In this document: in pieces, positions 8,181-16,633 of the stretch
Position numbering within the stretch: the stretch's first letter is position 1
How the letters are laid out: the number at the start of each line of letters is the position of its first letter
Source of the DNA: Microbacterium sp. B35-30
GTDB lineage: Bacteria; Actinomycetota; Actinomycetes; Actinomycetales; Microbacteriaceae
Length of the DNA: 64,000 bases
Direction: 5' to 3'
Assembly (NCBI RefSeq): GCF_010634855.1
Contig: NZ_MWLQ01000018.1
Span: 227,192 to 291,191 of the forward strand
Translations under genes and position numbers: made by a program
The notes under the pieces: model-generated
The model's input: only the letters and a program-made list of their open reading frames with translations
Told to the model about the DNA's origin: nothing
The model's database searches: none

Positions 8181-8618
8181 TCAGTCCGAGGTGAGCTGGA
8201 CCGTCACGTTCGCGGGTGGGAGTCCGTTCCACAGGGCCTCCGGGGAAGCCGTGAGGAACGACGTCAGCGCGAGCACTGCGGCCAGGAGCGGCACGGCCCA
8301 CAGGGCCGTCGCCGCGATGCGAAGGGTGCGGTTGATCACCGCGGTGCGGGTGGCCTTCGCGGCGGACCCGAGGGCGATGACGAAGAGCAGAGCCATCACG
8401 AACCAGGTGAACGGCGACGGGTCGAGGGTCGCGTTGTAGCAGACGGGCTCGACCGAGTCATTCAGCGGCACGCAGCCGCCGCGCGAGGCCCGGGCGAACG
8501 TCCCGTACAGCACGGCCCACACCAGGCCCCGCCGCGCCAGGGACAGGATCTCGGGAACGTAGTGCCCGACCAGCGGCATGGCGGCGGGAGGACGGCTCAC
8601 AGCGGTCGTCGATGTCAT
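8181..8618 (-). CDS. Small membrane protein at the end of the ECF operon
   Basis: A 145-aa protein with a short N-terminus, a first hydrophobic helix (ILSLARRGLVWAVLYGTF), a loop with two cysteines (GGCVPLN...VCYNATLD), and two further helices (FTWFVMALLFVIALGSAA; ALWAVPLLAAVLALTSF). The ATG lies 26 nt after the ECF fusion gene stop on the same strand, with a GGAAGGG ribosome site. I do not recognise the family. Position suggests an accessory part of the transporter, which is inference only. Confidence 0.75.
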   Translation of the reverse strand: MTSTTAVSRPPAAMPLVGHYVPEILSLARRGLVWAVLYGTFARASRGGCVPLNDSVEPVCYNATLDPSPFTWFVMALLFVIALGSAAKATRTAVINRTLRIAATALWAVPLLAAVLALTSFLTASPEALWNGLPPANVTVQLTSD

Positions 8619-8644
8619 GGGGCCCTTCCACTTCAACTCTTCCG

Positions 8645-11600
8645 TCACCGTAGAGCCTCGACCCGCCGGTGCGCCACCGGCGCGGCAGGACCCGCAGAGC
8701 TCAGCGGCTTCGCACGTCGCAGGGCGGCGAGGATCGGCCGGCCCACCACGATCAGGCCGACGACGGTCGTGATGGCGCGGAGGGTGTCCCAGCTGAGCGT
8801 CGACGTGACGAGCGAGTACAGCAGGAAGCTCGAGAGGTTGACATCCAGCGGCGCGCCGCCGTCGTACGAGATGCCGGTGCCGGACCCCACGGCGAAGGGC
8901 CAGAACCACAGGTTCATGAGCAGGCCGAAGCTGTACGACGCGATGACACCGTAGAGGCAGAGCATGGCGATCTCGGTGATGCGCGACCGAGCCCACGCGC
9001 CCGCGGGCTCCGGGCGACGCTTCAGCGGCACCTGAAGGGGGCGTGTCGATCGTCCCGGGAGCAGTCCTGCCACCGCGCCCACCCAGGCGCAGGCGAACAT
9101 CTGGAACGGCGTCCACGGTCCGAATGTGCCGGTGATGAGGGTGGACAGCGCGATGGTCGCCATGCCGAGCAGCATGCCGAAGCGGGCGCCGTACGCGCGC
9201 CCGGCGAGGATCAGCAGGATGAAGACCGCCTCGACGCCGCCGACGCCGGTGCCGGCGATGCGCACCGCGGCGCCGATCGCGGCGAGCGTGCCGAGGAGGG
9301 CGAGCATGTGCGCCGACCGCACCCTGCCGTCGAGCGTCGCGATCACGACGAGCGCGGCGAGCGGCGCCAGCGCCAAGGCCGCGATCGGCACCGCGGCGTA
9401 GGCCTGCTCGGGCACGGCCGTCGCGACGAGCGGCCAGCAGAACGCCGCGAGCGCGACGAGATTGGCGACGAGCAGGGGGAGCAGCGCACGCCGAGAGGTC
9501 CGCGGGGGCGAGAGGTGTTCGCGTCGAGCGGTGGTCGCGAGCACACCCGCCGGCCGGCCGTCGGGTGTGCGGGGTGCAGCGCTGAGGGGTGGCTCCGCCA
9601 TGCCGCGGTCGGCCGACGTTCGAGGCGGCACGGAGTCCGGGCCGTGGGTCGCCGCGCCGTAGGCTGCGCGCGGCATACCGGCCGGCGCGGAGGCCGCCGG
9701 TGTGTTCAGCGCACCCGCGCGCATCAGAAGCACCCGGTCGGCGCTGCCGGCGATGTCGGGCTCATGCGAGGCCACGAGCACGGCAGTGCCCGCGTCGGCG
9801 CGGGTCACCAGCGCCGCCCACACCATCTCGCGCGCCGCAGGGTCGAGGCCCCGCGTCGGCTCGTCGACCAGCAGCACGGCGGGTGCGTCCGCGAGCTGGA
9901 TGGCGATGGCGAGGCAGCGCCGCTCGCCGACGGAGAGATCACGCGGATGCCCCGCCAGCCGCGCCGCGAACTCACCGCTATCCGGGTCGAGGCCGAGAAA
10001 GCCGGCGAACCGGGCGGCGGTGGCATGCTCGCCGGCCGGAAGGCGTCGTCTCGCCGCGCGCGCGGTTCGGCCGGCGGGGGAGCCCTCGGAGTCGGGGCCG
10101 ACGCCGCGGTCGGTGCGCCGGGCACGGCGAGCCGCTCGCGTGTCGGCGCGGCGGCACTCGGCCGCGACGCTGTCGAAGACGAACAGGTCGTCGGAGGCAT
10201 CCGGCACCAGCGCCACGCGCCCGGACGACGTGACCCGCATCCCGCGATCGGGCAGGGCCAGCGCCGCGAGCAGGCTCGACTTGCCCGCGCCGTTGGGTCC
10301 GACGAGCGCGACGATCTCGCCCGCACGCAGATCGAGGTCGGCCGACGACACGGCCACCGTCCCGCGGTGGCTGACCGTGATGCCGCGGGCGCTGAGCACC
10401 GGCTCTGCGGAGCGCCGGGACTGCGCCGTCGACATGGACTGCGCCGTCCACGCGGCATCTCGGGATTCGAAGGGCCGGGCGGGCGTCCGCGGCGCGAACG
10501 ACGAGTCGCGAACGCCGGCGCTGCGCTCCGAACCGGAAGCATTCCGCTCCGTGAGCGTCCTCGACCTTCCGCCGGCCGCTCCCACCGTCTGCACCACACC
10601 GTCGTCGATGCGCAGCACCGTGTCGGCGATCCCCGACAGCGTCGCCACCCGGTGCTCGGCGACGATGACGCACATGCCCGCCTCGTGCGCCAGGGCGTCG
10701 AGCAGATCCGCGATCCGCGCCCGCGCGTCGGTGTCGAGGTCGGCGAGCGGCTCGTCGACCAGCAGCAGGATCGGGTGCTCGACGATCGCGGCGGCGATCG
10801 CGACGAGTGTCGCCTCACCGGCCGACAGCCCGCGCGTGGGCCGGTCGAGGAGCCCTGTCACGCCGACTCGCGCCGCCACCTCGGCCACTCGGGCACCCAC
10901 GATCACCGGCGCGACGCCGCGGAGTTCGAGCGCGAGCCCGATCTCGTCGCGCACGCGCTCGGTCGCGAACGCCTCACGCGGATGCTGCAGCACGACGCCC
11001 AGGCGCTGCGCGAGGTCGCGAGGGGGCACCCGGTCGCGCTCGTGTCCGACGACCCGCAGCGAGCCGGCGATCCGGCCGCCGTCGGTGTGGGTGTGCAGGC
11101 CCGCGATCGCGCGCAGCAGCGTGGACTTCCCCGACCCGGTCGCGCCCGACACCAGGGTCAGCGTGCCGGCATCGAGCACGAGCTCCGAGGGGAGACGGAT
11201 GCCGCGGGCCATCGGCCCGATTCCGATCGCGACGTCGTGCGCCTCGACGGGTGCGAGGCAGTCGCCGTCGAGCACGCGTCCCGCGAACCCGCGCAGCTCG
11301 AGCGCCGCAGCGACGCCCCCGGCGCGCTCGAGCGTGCGCTCGAGCAGGGGGAGCAGCATCCGTGGTCCGCCGCGCTCGCCGCGCAGCCGCTGCGCGAACC
11401 GCACCGCGCGGGCGCCGTCGGCGAGGGAAGGGAGCGTCGCCCCGGCGATGGCGAGGGCGCGGGCGATGCCCCGGAGCGGACCACGGCGCGACGCCCGCGC
11501 GAACACGCGGTTGAGGTCGACGACGGCGTTCAGCGCCCCGAACGCGAGGATGCACAGGGCGATGGGGAGTGCACTGGCTGCGGCATCCGATAATCCGTCG

Positions 11601-11785
11601 ACCGTGACCGGACCGAGCAGCACGACGTGCGCGAACGGCGCCGGCAGCCGCACGGCCGGCAGGTCCAGCAGGACCACGCCGTCGCCGTCGGCGCCGTGGA
11701 AGAGGACGCGGTATACGACCCGGGCCACCACGAACCCTGCGGCGAGGATCGCCGCGGCACGCAGAGGACCGGGTCGGAAGGTCAT
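8645..11785 (-). CDS. Four-module ECF vitamin transporter in one polypeptide (EcfT-EcfA-EcfA-EcfS)
   Basis: A 1046-aa fusion. Residues 1-~200 look like a shortened EcfT: two or three hydrophobic helices, then a coupling-helix region ending in ALELRGF, close to the conserved ARG-type motif. The first ATPase has Walker A GATGSGKST (214-222), Q-loop VVLQHP, signature LSAGE (~320) and Walker B LLLVDEP. The second has Walker A GPNGAGKSS (496-504), signature LSVGE (~617) and Walker B VLLVDEP (~637), but the Q-loop glutamine is replaced in VPDASDDLF, and a ~45-aa Arg/Gly-rich insert follows. Residues ~767-1020 are a six-helix S component with the GPWTPFQM motif seen in actinobacterial S proteins. 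The upstream lipoprotein stop is 1 nt before this ATG. The facing metH suggests a cobalamin-type substrate; that is inference. Confidence 0.85.
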   Translation of the reverse strand: MTFRPGPLRAAAILAAGFVVARVVYRVLFHGADGDGVVLLDLPAVRLPAPFAHVVLLGPVTVDGLSDAAASALPIALCILAFGALNAVVDLNRVFARASRRGPLRGIARALAIAGATLPSLADGARAVRFAQRLRGERGGPRMLLPLLERTLERAGGVAAALELRGFAGRVLDGDCLAPVEAHDVAIGIGPMARGIRLPSELVLDAGTLTLVSGATGSGKSTLLRAIAGLHTHTDGGRIAGSLRVVGHERDRVPPRDLAQRLGVVLQHPREAFATERVRDEIGLALELRGVAPVIVGARVAEVAARVGVTGLLDRPTRGLSAGEATLVAIAAAIVEHPILLLVDEPLADLDTDARARIADLLDALAHEAGMCVIVAEHRVATLSGIADTVLRIDDGVVQTVGAAGGRSRTLTERNASGSERSAGVRDSSFAPRTPARPFESRDAAWTAQSMSTAQSRRSAEPVLSARGITVSHRGTVAVSSADLDLRAGEIVALVGPNGAGKSSLLAALALPDRGMRVTSSGRVALVPDASDDLFVFDSVAAECRRADTRAARRARRTDRGVGPDSEGSPAGRTARAARRRLPAGEHATAARFAGFLGLDPDSGEFAARLAGHPRDLSVGERRCLAIAIQLADAPAVLLVDEPTRGLDPAAREMVWAALVTRADAGTAVLVASHEPDIAGSADRVLLMRAGALNTPAASAPAGMPRAAYGAATHGPDSVPPRTSADRGMAEPPLSAAPRTPDGRPAGVLATTARREHLSPPRTSRRALLPLLVANLVALAAFCWPLVATAVPEQAYAAVPIAALALAPLAALVVIATLDGRVRSAHMLALLGTLAAIGAAVRIAGTGVGGVEAVFILLILAGRAYGARFGMLLGMATIALSTLITGTFGPWTPFQMFACAWVGAVAGLLPGRSTRPLQVPLKRRPEPAGAWARSRITEIAMLCLYGVIASYSFGLLMNLWFWPFAVGSGTGISYDGGAPLDVNLSSFLLYSLVTSTLSWDTLRAITTVVGLIVVGRPILAALRRAKPLSSAGPAAPVAHRRVEALR

Positions 11786-11786
11786 G

Positions 11787-12332
11787 TCAGGATGTCGGCG
11801 CGGCCGGCTCGCCGTTCAGCGTGTAGACCAGCGCGAGCGACTCGCCCGGCTGGAGTTCGAGGGTCAGGATGCCCTCCTGGGCGTAGTCCCACTCGCCACC
11901 CGCGGGCTTCAGCCAGAGCCCCCAGTAGGCGAAGGCGGGCGCCATCGACTCGCAGGTCTCGAAGTGCTCCGAGCCGTCTGGGGCGGGGATCGCGACGTCT
12001 TCGGCGGGCACGCCGTTCACGCGGCACACGACCTCGTCGCCGTACTCGTCGGTGCCCTCGGTCGACACGTTCACGAGCGTGAGGGCGTCGGCGGCGGCCA
12101 GGGCCTCGTCGGTGCCGATGCACCATTCCTCGCTGTCGCCGTCTTCGAGAGCCGACGCGTCGACCGCGACGGTGATCCCCGCGTCGTCGGCGCACGCGCT
12201 GTCGAGGATCGCGACGGTCTTCGTCTGCGTGGGCGTGGGGGTCGCGTCCGGGCTGCCGGTGCAGGCGACGAGGGCGAACAGCAGGGCAGCGGATGCCGCG
12301 GCAGCGGCGACGGTGCGGAGAGTCGGGGTCAC
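11787..12332 (-). CDS. Lipoprotein of the ECF operon (DUF4430/transcobalamin-like C-terminus suspected)
   Basis: A 181-aa exported lipoprotein: hydrophobic signal with lipobox LVAC and lipidated C24, then a Thr/Pro linker. The C-terminal half reads VNGVPAEDV...YWGLWLKPAGGEWDY...LQPGES, resembling the aromatic-rich DUF4430 domain related to the transcobalamin C-terminal domain. Those lipoproteins often sit beside ECF transporters; the assignment is by eye. The GTG is 6 nt after TACCCT (reverse strand, 12339-12344), a leaderless pattern. Its stop is 1 nt from the ECF start, so the two are coupled, and it may capture the vitamin outside the membrane. Confidence 0.7.
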   Translation of the reverse strand: MTPTLRTVAAAAASAALLFALVACTGSPDATPTPTQTKTVAILDSACADDAGITVAVDASALEDGDSEEWCIGTDEALAAADALTLVNVSTEGTDEYGDEVVCRVNGVPAEDVAIPAPDGSEHFETCESMAPAFAYWGLWLKPAGGEWDYAQEGILTLELQPGESLALVYTLNGEPAAPTS

Positions 12333-12408
12333 CGATCCAGGGTAGTTGCGGGCGGAGTCGTCCGGTTGCCCGATGACGCTCGCGGACGGGCGGCTCTAGG
12401 CTGGCCGG

Positions 12409-13338
12409 GTGAGCGTTTCGGAACTGTTCGACGAGGACGAGTGGTCGCCGGCACCGGGCCAGGGCGAAAGCGACGGGCAGGCGGGCGGCTACACCGACAT
12501 CACCTCCCATGTCTCGAAGGACGGGCGCATCGCCCGCATCGCCTTCCACCGTCCCGAGGTGCGCAACGCCTTCCGCCCGCACACCGTCGACGAGCTGTAC
12601 CGCGCGCTCGACATCGCGCGGCAGGACCCGCGCATCGGTGTGGTGCTGCTGACCGGCAACGGGCCGAGCGCGAAGGACGGCGGCTGGGCGTTCTGCTCGG
12701 GCGGCGACCAGCGCATCCGCGGGCGCGACGGCTACAAGTACTCCGATGACGAGGCATCCGTTCCCGCCGAGGCATCCGCTCGAGCAGGTCGCCTGCACAT
12801 CCTCGAGGTCCAGCGGCTGATCCGCTTCATGCCGAAGGTCGTCATCGCGGTCATTCCGGGCTGGGCGGCGGGCGGCGGCCACTCGCTGCACGTCGTGTGC
12901 GACCTGTCGATCGCGTCGGCCGAGCACGGCCGGTTCAAGCAGACCGACGCCGATGTCGGCTCGTTCGACGCCGGCTACGGCTCGGCGTACTTCGCGCGTC
13001 AGATCGGGCAGAAGTTCGCGCGCGAGGTGTTCTTCCTCGCCGAGGAGTACTCGGCGCAGCGCGCGTACGAGATGGGCGCCGTCAACCGCGTCGTGCCGCA
13101 CGCCGAGCTCGAGCGCGAGGCTCTCGCCATGGCGCGGACCATCCTCACCAAGTCGCCGACTGCCGTCCGCATGCTGAAGTTCGCGTTCAACGCGGTCGAC
13201 GACGGGATGGTCGGCCAGCAGGTGTTCGCCGGCGAGGCCACCCGCCTGGCCTACGGCACCGACGAGGCCGTCGAGGGCCGCGACGCCTTCCTCGAGAAGC
13301 GCGCCCCCGATTGGTCGCCCTACCCCTGGCACTTCTGA
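12409..13338 (+). CDS. menB: 1,4-dihydroxy-2-naphthoyl-CoA synthase
   Basis: A 309-aa crotonase-fold enzyme that cyclises o-succinylbenzoyl-CoA. The oxyanion-hole segment WAFCSGGDQRIRGRDGYKY and the GWAAGGGHSLHVVCDL and DVGSFDAGYGSAY segments are MenB signatures. The C-terminus PDWSPYPWHF is the usual MenB ending. The GTG start follows TAGGCT (12397-12402) by 6 nt, with a TGACGC -35 candidate, so a leaderless message is likely. It is divergent from the ECF lipoprotein and is followed by a palindromic element and menE. Confidence 0.97.
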   Translation: MSVSELFDEDEWSPAPGQGESDGQAGGYTDITSHVSKDGRIARIAFHRPEVRNAFRPHTVDELYRALDIARQDPRIGVVLLTGNGPSAKDGGWAFCSGGDQRIRGRDGYKYSDDEASVPAEASARAGRLHILEVQRLIRFMPKVVIAVIPGWAAGGGHSLHVVCDLSIASAEHGRFKQTDADVGSFDAGYGSAYFARQIGQKFAREVFFLAEEYSAQRAYEMGAVNRVVPHAELEREALAMARTILTKSPTAVRMLKFAFNAVDDGMVGQQVFAGEATRLAYGTDEAVEGRDAFLEKRAPDWSPYPWHF

Positions 13339-13351
13339 TGCTGATCGCGAT

Positions 13352-13437
13352 CTGCAGAACTCCACGCATCTCATTGCACCGCGCCCCGCTCGGCCCCACG
13401 TGGGCCCAGGCGAACCCTGATCCGTGGAGTTGTGCAG
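13352..13437. repeat. Inverted repeat, family 4, between menB and menE
   Basis: Arms at 13352-13370 (CTGCAGAACTCCACGCATC) and 13419-13437 pair with two mismatches and enclose an inner palindrome around CCCACGTGGG. It fills the whole menB-menE spacer, ending 4 nt before the menE ATG. It may terminate menB or attenuate menE; its layout resembles a small dispersed palindromic repeat. Confidence 0.75.
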
Positions 13438-13441
13438 ACCG

Positions 13442-14596
13442 ATGAAACTCGAGCCCGTCGTCGGCGACGATCCGCGCGAGATCCTCCGAGCTCTGCGCGG
13501 GGCGCTGCACGGCGCGGGTCCGGCGCTCAGCCTCGGGCTCGTGGAAGGACTGCCCGCCGAGGTTCGACCCGGCACTGCGGTGGTCGTGACGACCTCAGGG
13601 TCCACCGGCATCCCGAAGAGCGTCGTGCTCAGTCGCGACGCCCTCACCGCGAGCGCACTGGCGACCGCCGACCGCATCGGCGACGGCGCGTGGCTGCTGG
13701 CCCTCCCGGCGAGCTACGTCGCGGGACTGCAGGTGCTCGTGCGCTCTCTCGTCGCCGACCGCGAGCCGGCGATCCTCGCGGGGGCGTTCACGCCGCAGGC
13801 GTTCGCGGCCGCGGCGCTGCTGATGGTGTCGACCGACCGAGGCGAGCGCGTTCCGACCTTCACGTCGCTCGTGCCGGCGCAGCTGTCCAAGCTGCTCGAC
13901 GCGGCCGAGCACGACGGTGCGGTGCTCTCGGCGCTGCGGTCGTTCGAGACGATCCTCGTCGGCGGCCAGGCGCTGCCCGCAGCGACGCTCGAACGTGCCG
14001 AGATGGCGGGGGCGCGCATCGTCCGCACCTACGGCTCGACCGAGACCAGCGGCGGCTGCGTCTACGACGGCGTGCCGCTCGCGAACGTGCGGCTGCGGAT
14101 CGAGCACGGCGAGGTTCAGGTGTCGGGACCCACTCTGGCTGAGGGGTACCTGGGCGACCAGGAGCGGACGGATGCCGCCTTCCTCCGCGGGCGCGACGGC
14201 ACGCGGTGGTACCGCACCGGCGACGCAGGTATCTTCGACGACGGCGTCCTGCGGGTGCGGGGCCGTATCGACAACGTCATCGTGTCGGGCGGCGTCAACG
14301 TCTCGCTCGACCGCGTCGAGCGGATCGTGCGGGGGATACCCGGACTCGACACCGCCGTCGTCGTCGGGATTCCGGACGAACGCTGGGGCGAGGCATCCGT
14401 CGTCGTCGCCTCCCGCGGCGAGGCGCTGCGCCGCAGCGAAGCCGTCCAGCTGCAGGAGGCGCGTGCCGCCGTGCAGGCCGAGATCGGCGCGCACGCGCGC
14501 CCGTCGCGGCTCGTGCTCGTCGACGAACTGGCCACGCTGCCCTCGGGCAAGCCCGACCGCGAGGCGATCCGTCGCGCCGTGATCGCCCTGCACTGA
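13442..14596 (+). CDS. menE: o-succinylbenzoate-CoA ligase
   Basis: A 384-aa acyl-adenylating enzyme supplying MenB. The P-loop TTSGSTGIPKS (50-60), the YGSTETSGGC motif, YRTGDAG and the hinge/lysine region VDELATLPSGKPDREAIR are all present. It is much shorter than typical AMP ligases because most of the N-terminal subdomain is missing, as in other actinobacterial MenE. The ATG at 13442 begins MKLEPVVGDDP; a GTG 18 nt upstream lies in the repeat arm and is less likely. Its 3' end is followed by REP cluster 3. Confidence 0.93.
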   Translation: MKLEPVVGDDPREILRALRGALHGAGPALSLGLVEGLPAEVRPGTAVVVTTSGSTGIPKSVVLSRDALTASALATADRIGDGAWLLALPASYVAGLQVLVRSLVADREPAILAGAFTPQAFAAAALLMVSTDRGERVPTFTSLVPAQLSKLLDAAEHDGAVLSALRSFETILVGGQALPAATLERAEMAGARIVRTYGSTETSGGCVYDGVPLANVRLRIEHGEVQVSGPTLAEGYLGDQERTDAAFLRGRDGTRWYRTGDAGIFDDGVLRVRGRIDNVIVSGGVNVSLDRVERIVRGIPGLDTAVVVGIPDERWGEASVVVASRGEALRRSEAVQLQEARAAVQAEIGAHARPSRLVLVDELATLPSGKPDREAIRRAVIALH

Positions 14597-14653
14597 CCGG
14601 CCGTCGCTGCGTCGGCGGCGCAGACACCGCTCCCGACCTGCCGTCATCCTCCC

Positions 14654-14929
14654 CGGTCGTCGAGCGAGCGGGGTACGAGCGAGACGAAACGCTCGCAACC
14701 CGGCGCACGCGCGAGGTTCGAGGCGTTTCGTCTCGGTCGCTGGCGCTCCCTCGCTCAACGACCGGAGCTCGAGGTCTCGGTCGCTGGCGCTGCCGCGCTC
14801 TACGACCGGAGCTCGAGGTCTCGGTCGCTGGCGCTGCCTCGCTCTACGACCGGAGCTCGAGGTCTCGGTCGCTGGCGCTGCCTCGCTCTACGACCGGAGC
14901 TCGAGGTCTCGGTCGCTGGCGCGGCGCGC
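14654..14929. repeat. REP-type repeat cluster 3 with a 44-bp tandem array
   Basis: The first half has CGGTCGTCGAGCGAGCG, GACGAAACGC and an inverted GCGTTTCGTCTCGGTCGCTGG...CTCAACGACCG block. From about 14763 a 44-bp unit (GGAGCTCGAGGTCTCGGTCG, then CTGGCGCTGCCTCGCTCTAC, then GACC) repeats about four times with few changes. The last unit runs into the stop codon of the VOC gene. No protein-coding signal is visible in this stretch. Confidence 0.9.
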
Positions 14930-15319
14930 TCAATCCTCGGAGTCGGGGTACGGTCCGGTCTGCACGACGCAGAAGCGGTTCCCCTCGGTGTCTTCGAGCA
15001 CGACCCAGTCGGCGTCTTCGGGGTAGCCCTCCCAGTCCACCTCGCGCGCGCCGAGCCCCAGCAATCGTTGGATCTCGGCGGCCTGATCCTCGGCGTACAG
15101 GTCCAGGTGGATGCGCGGCGGGTAGTGCTGCGGGTATCCGGTGACCGACAGCGCGAGGCTCGCACCCGGTGCGGCCCAGTGGGCCTTTCCGGGCGGGTCG
15201 AGGATGACCCAGTCGTCGCTGGGCTCGCTGCGGTTCGCATATCCGAGGGCGGCGCGCCAGAATTCTCCGGCACGGCCGATGTCTTCCACCGTCAGGACCA
15301 CGGATCCGATGCTCAACAT
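14930..15319 (-). CDS. VOC (glyoxalase/bleomycin-resistance) family protein
   Basis: A 129-aa protein with paired beta-alpha-beta-beta-beta modules: LSIGSVVLTVEDIGRAGEFW at the start, a middle HLDLYAED strand, and a closing DWVVLEDTEGNRFCVVQTG. Members bind a metal and act in lyase, dioxygenase or drug-binding roles; the substrate is unknown. The TGA lies in the final bases of REP cluster 3, so the repeat probably set or preserved the gene end. An upstream GTG could add 11 residues; the ATG starts the conserved strand. Confidence 0.85.
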   Translation of the reverse strand: MLSIGSVVLTVEDIGRAGEFWRAALGYANRSEPSDDWVILDPPGKAHWAAPGASLALSVTGYPQHYPPRIHLDLYAEDQAAEIQRLLGLGAREVDWEGYPEDADWVVLEDTEGNRFCVVQTGPYPDSED

Positions 15320-15405
15320 GGCCCCATGATGGTGGCAGCGTCCGACATCCACAGGGGGTCGACCGAGTCACGCTGGCATGGGTGCGAGCCCTATGATGTG
15401 CATTC

Positions 15406-16389
15406 GTGGCAGCAACCTCCAGTAAGAAGCGTGGCGCCGCGGGCGCGAAGAAGCAGCAGCCGCGGGGAAACCCGCAGAAGGCGCGCGTATCGCGTGACCC
15501 CGCGCACATCGCGAAACCCACGGTCGGCGACTGGATCGGAGCCGCGCGCCTCCGCACCCTGCCGCTGGCGGTCACGCCGATCCTCGTCGGCACCGGTGCC
15601 GCGATCCTCGTCACCGACGTCTTCCACTGGGTGATCGCGCTCTTCTGCCTCATCGTCTCGGTGTCGCTGCAGATCGGCGTCAACTACGCCAACGACTACA
15701 GCGACGGCATCCGCGGCACCGATGACTTCCGCGTGGGGCCCGCGCGCCTCACCGCGTCGCGCAAGGTCAGGCCGCGCAGCGTGCTGCTGGTGGCGCTGGC
15801 CTTCTTCGCGATCGCGGCGGTGGCAGGCCTCGCGATCACGATCCGCACGCAGCAGTGGTGGCTGCTCGCGGTCGGCGCCGTCTGCATCATCGCCGCGTGG
15901 TTCTACACCGGCGGCAAGCGCCCGTACGGCTACTACGGCCTCGGTGAGCTCTTCGTCTTCGTCTTCTTCGGCCTCGTGGCGACGCTCGGCACCACGTGGG
16001 TGCAGGCGCTCGCGCTGCCGCAGGAGGCCTGGTTCGGCGCCGTCGGAGTCGGACTCCTCGCGTGCGCGGTGCTCCTGGCGAACAACCTCCGCGACATCGA
16101 CCAGGACCGCGTCGCGGGCAAGAAGACTCTCACCGTGCTCATCGGCCGTACCGCCACACGCTGGCTGTTCACCGTGTTCGTGCTGGCGGCGTTCCTCATC
16201 GCGGCGTTCCTCGCGTTCATCGGCTACCCGATCGCCTGGCTCACGCTGCTCGCCCTGCTCGCGGGGCTCCCCGCGATCCTCATCGTGTGGACCTACCGCG
16301 ATCCGCGCGAGCTCGTGGTCGCCCTCGGCCTCACCTCGCTCACGTCGGTCGCCTACGGCGCCTTCCTGATGTGGGCCTTCATCGGCTGA
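15406..16389 (+). CDS. menA: 1,4-dihydroxy-2-naphthoate polyprenyltransferase
   Basis: A 327-aa integral-membrane prenyltransferase (UbiA superfamily) that joins DHNA to a polyprenyl chain. Both Asp-rich motifs are visible: NYANDYSDGIRGTDD and NLRDIDQDRVAGKKTL, with eight or nine hydrophobic segments. The first ~35 residues are Lys/Arg/Gly-rich and probably cytoplasmic. The GTG is 8 nt after TATGAT (15392-15397), so a leaderless message is likely. It is divergent from the VOC gene. Confidence 0.96.
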   Translation: MAATSSKKRGAAGAKKQQPRGNPQKARVSRDPAHIAKPTVGDWIGAARLRTLPLAVTPILVGTGAAILVTDVFHWVIALFCLIVSVSLQIGVNYANDYSDGIRGTDDFRVGPARLTASRKVRPRSVLLVALAFFAIAAVAGLAITIRTQQWWLLAVGAVCIIAAWFYTGGKRPYGYYGLGELFVFVFFGLVATLGTTWVQALALPQEAWFGAVGVGLLACAVLLANNLRDIDQDRVAGKKTLTVLIGRTATRWLFTVFVLAAFLIAAFLAFIGYPIAWLTLLALLAGLPAILIVWTYRDPRELVVALGLTSLTSVAYGAFLMWAFIG

Positions 16390-16392
16390 GGC

Positions 16393-16415
16393 GGATGCCA
16401 CGGCCTCCGGCATCC
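16393..16415 (+). terminator. GGATGCC/GGCATCC hairpin after menA
   Basis: Perfect 7-nt arms (16393-16399, 16409-16415) followed by CTTTC, four nt after the menA stop. Same hairpin type as after metH. Confidence 0.7.
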
Positions 16416-16480
16416 CTTTCGCCTCCGGCCGGGGTGTCGGGTCGAGCCACGGCTGAGGGTCCGATCAAGGCCGCGGTCGC

Positions 16481-16553
16481 TCCACAGGAGAAACGCGCTT
16501 CAACAGGACGTTGAACCGTTCCAACCTCCTGTGGAAGCGCGGTTGACCTGTTG
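16481..16553. repeat. Inverted repeat, family 2 (copy A)
   Basis: It contains CCACAGGAG...CTCCTGTGG arms and the string GTTCCAACCTCCTGTGGA, followed by GCGCGGTTGACCTGTTG. The same string and inverted layout occur at 54214-54285. It lies in the menA to DUF4229 spacer (convergent genes). Confidence 0.8.
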
Positions 16554-16633
16554 AGATCGCGAGCGCGACGCATCGGGAGAGCGAAGGCGCCTGCTCACCC
16601 GGTCGACGTCGGCACCGCGGCGGGCGACCGGGG

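Noticed and set aside
8669..11593. A 974-aa open frame on the plus strand opposite the ECF gene
   Set aside because: Arg/Gly-rich text without domains; it mirrors the ECF gene, whose frame shows clear Walker and signature motifs.
9702..12749. A 1015-aa forward open frame spanning the ECF operon and menB start
   Set aside because: Composition is Ser/Arg/Ala-rich noise and it crosses several real genes on both strands.
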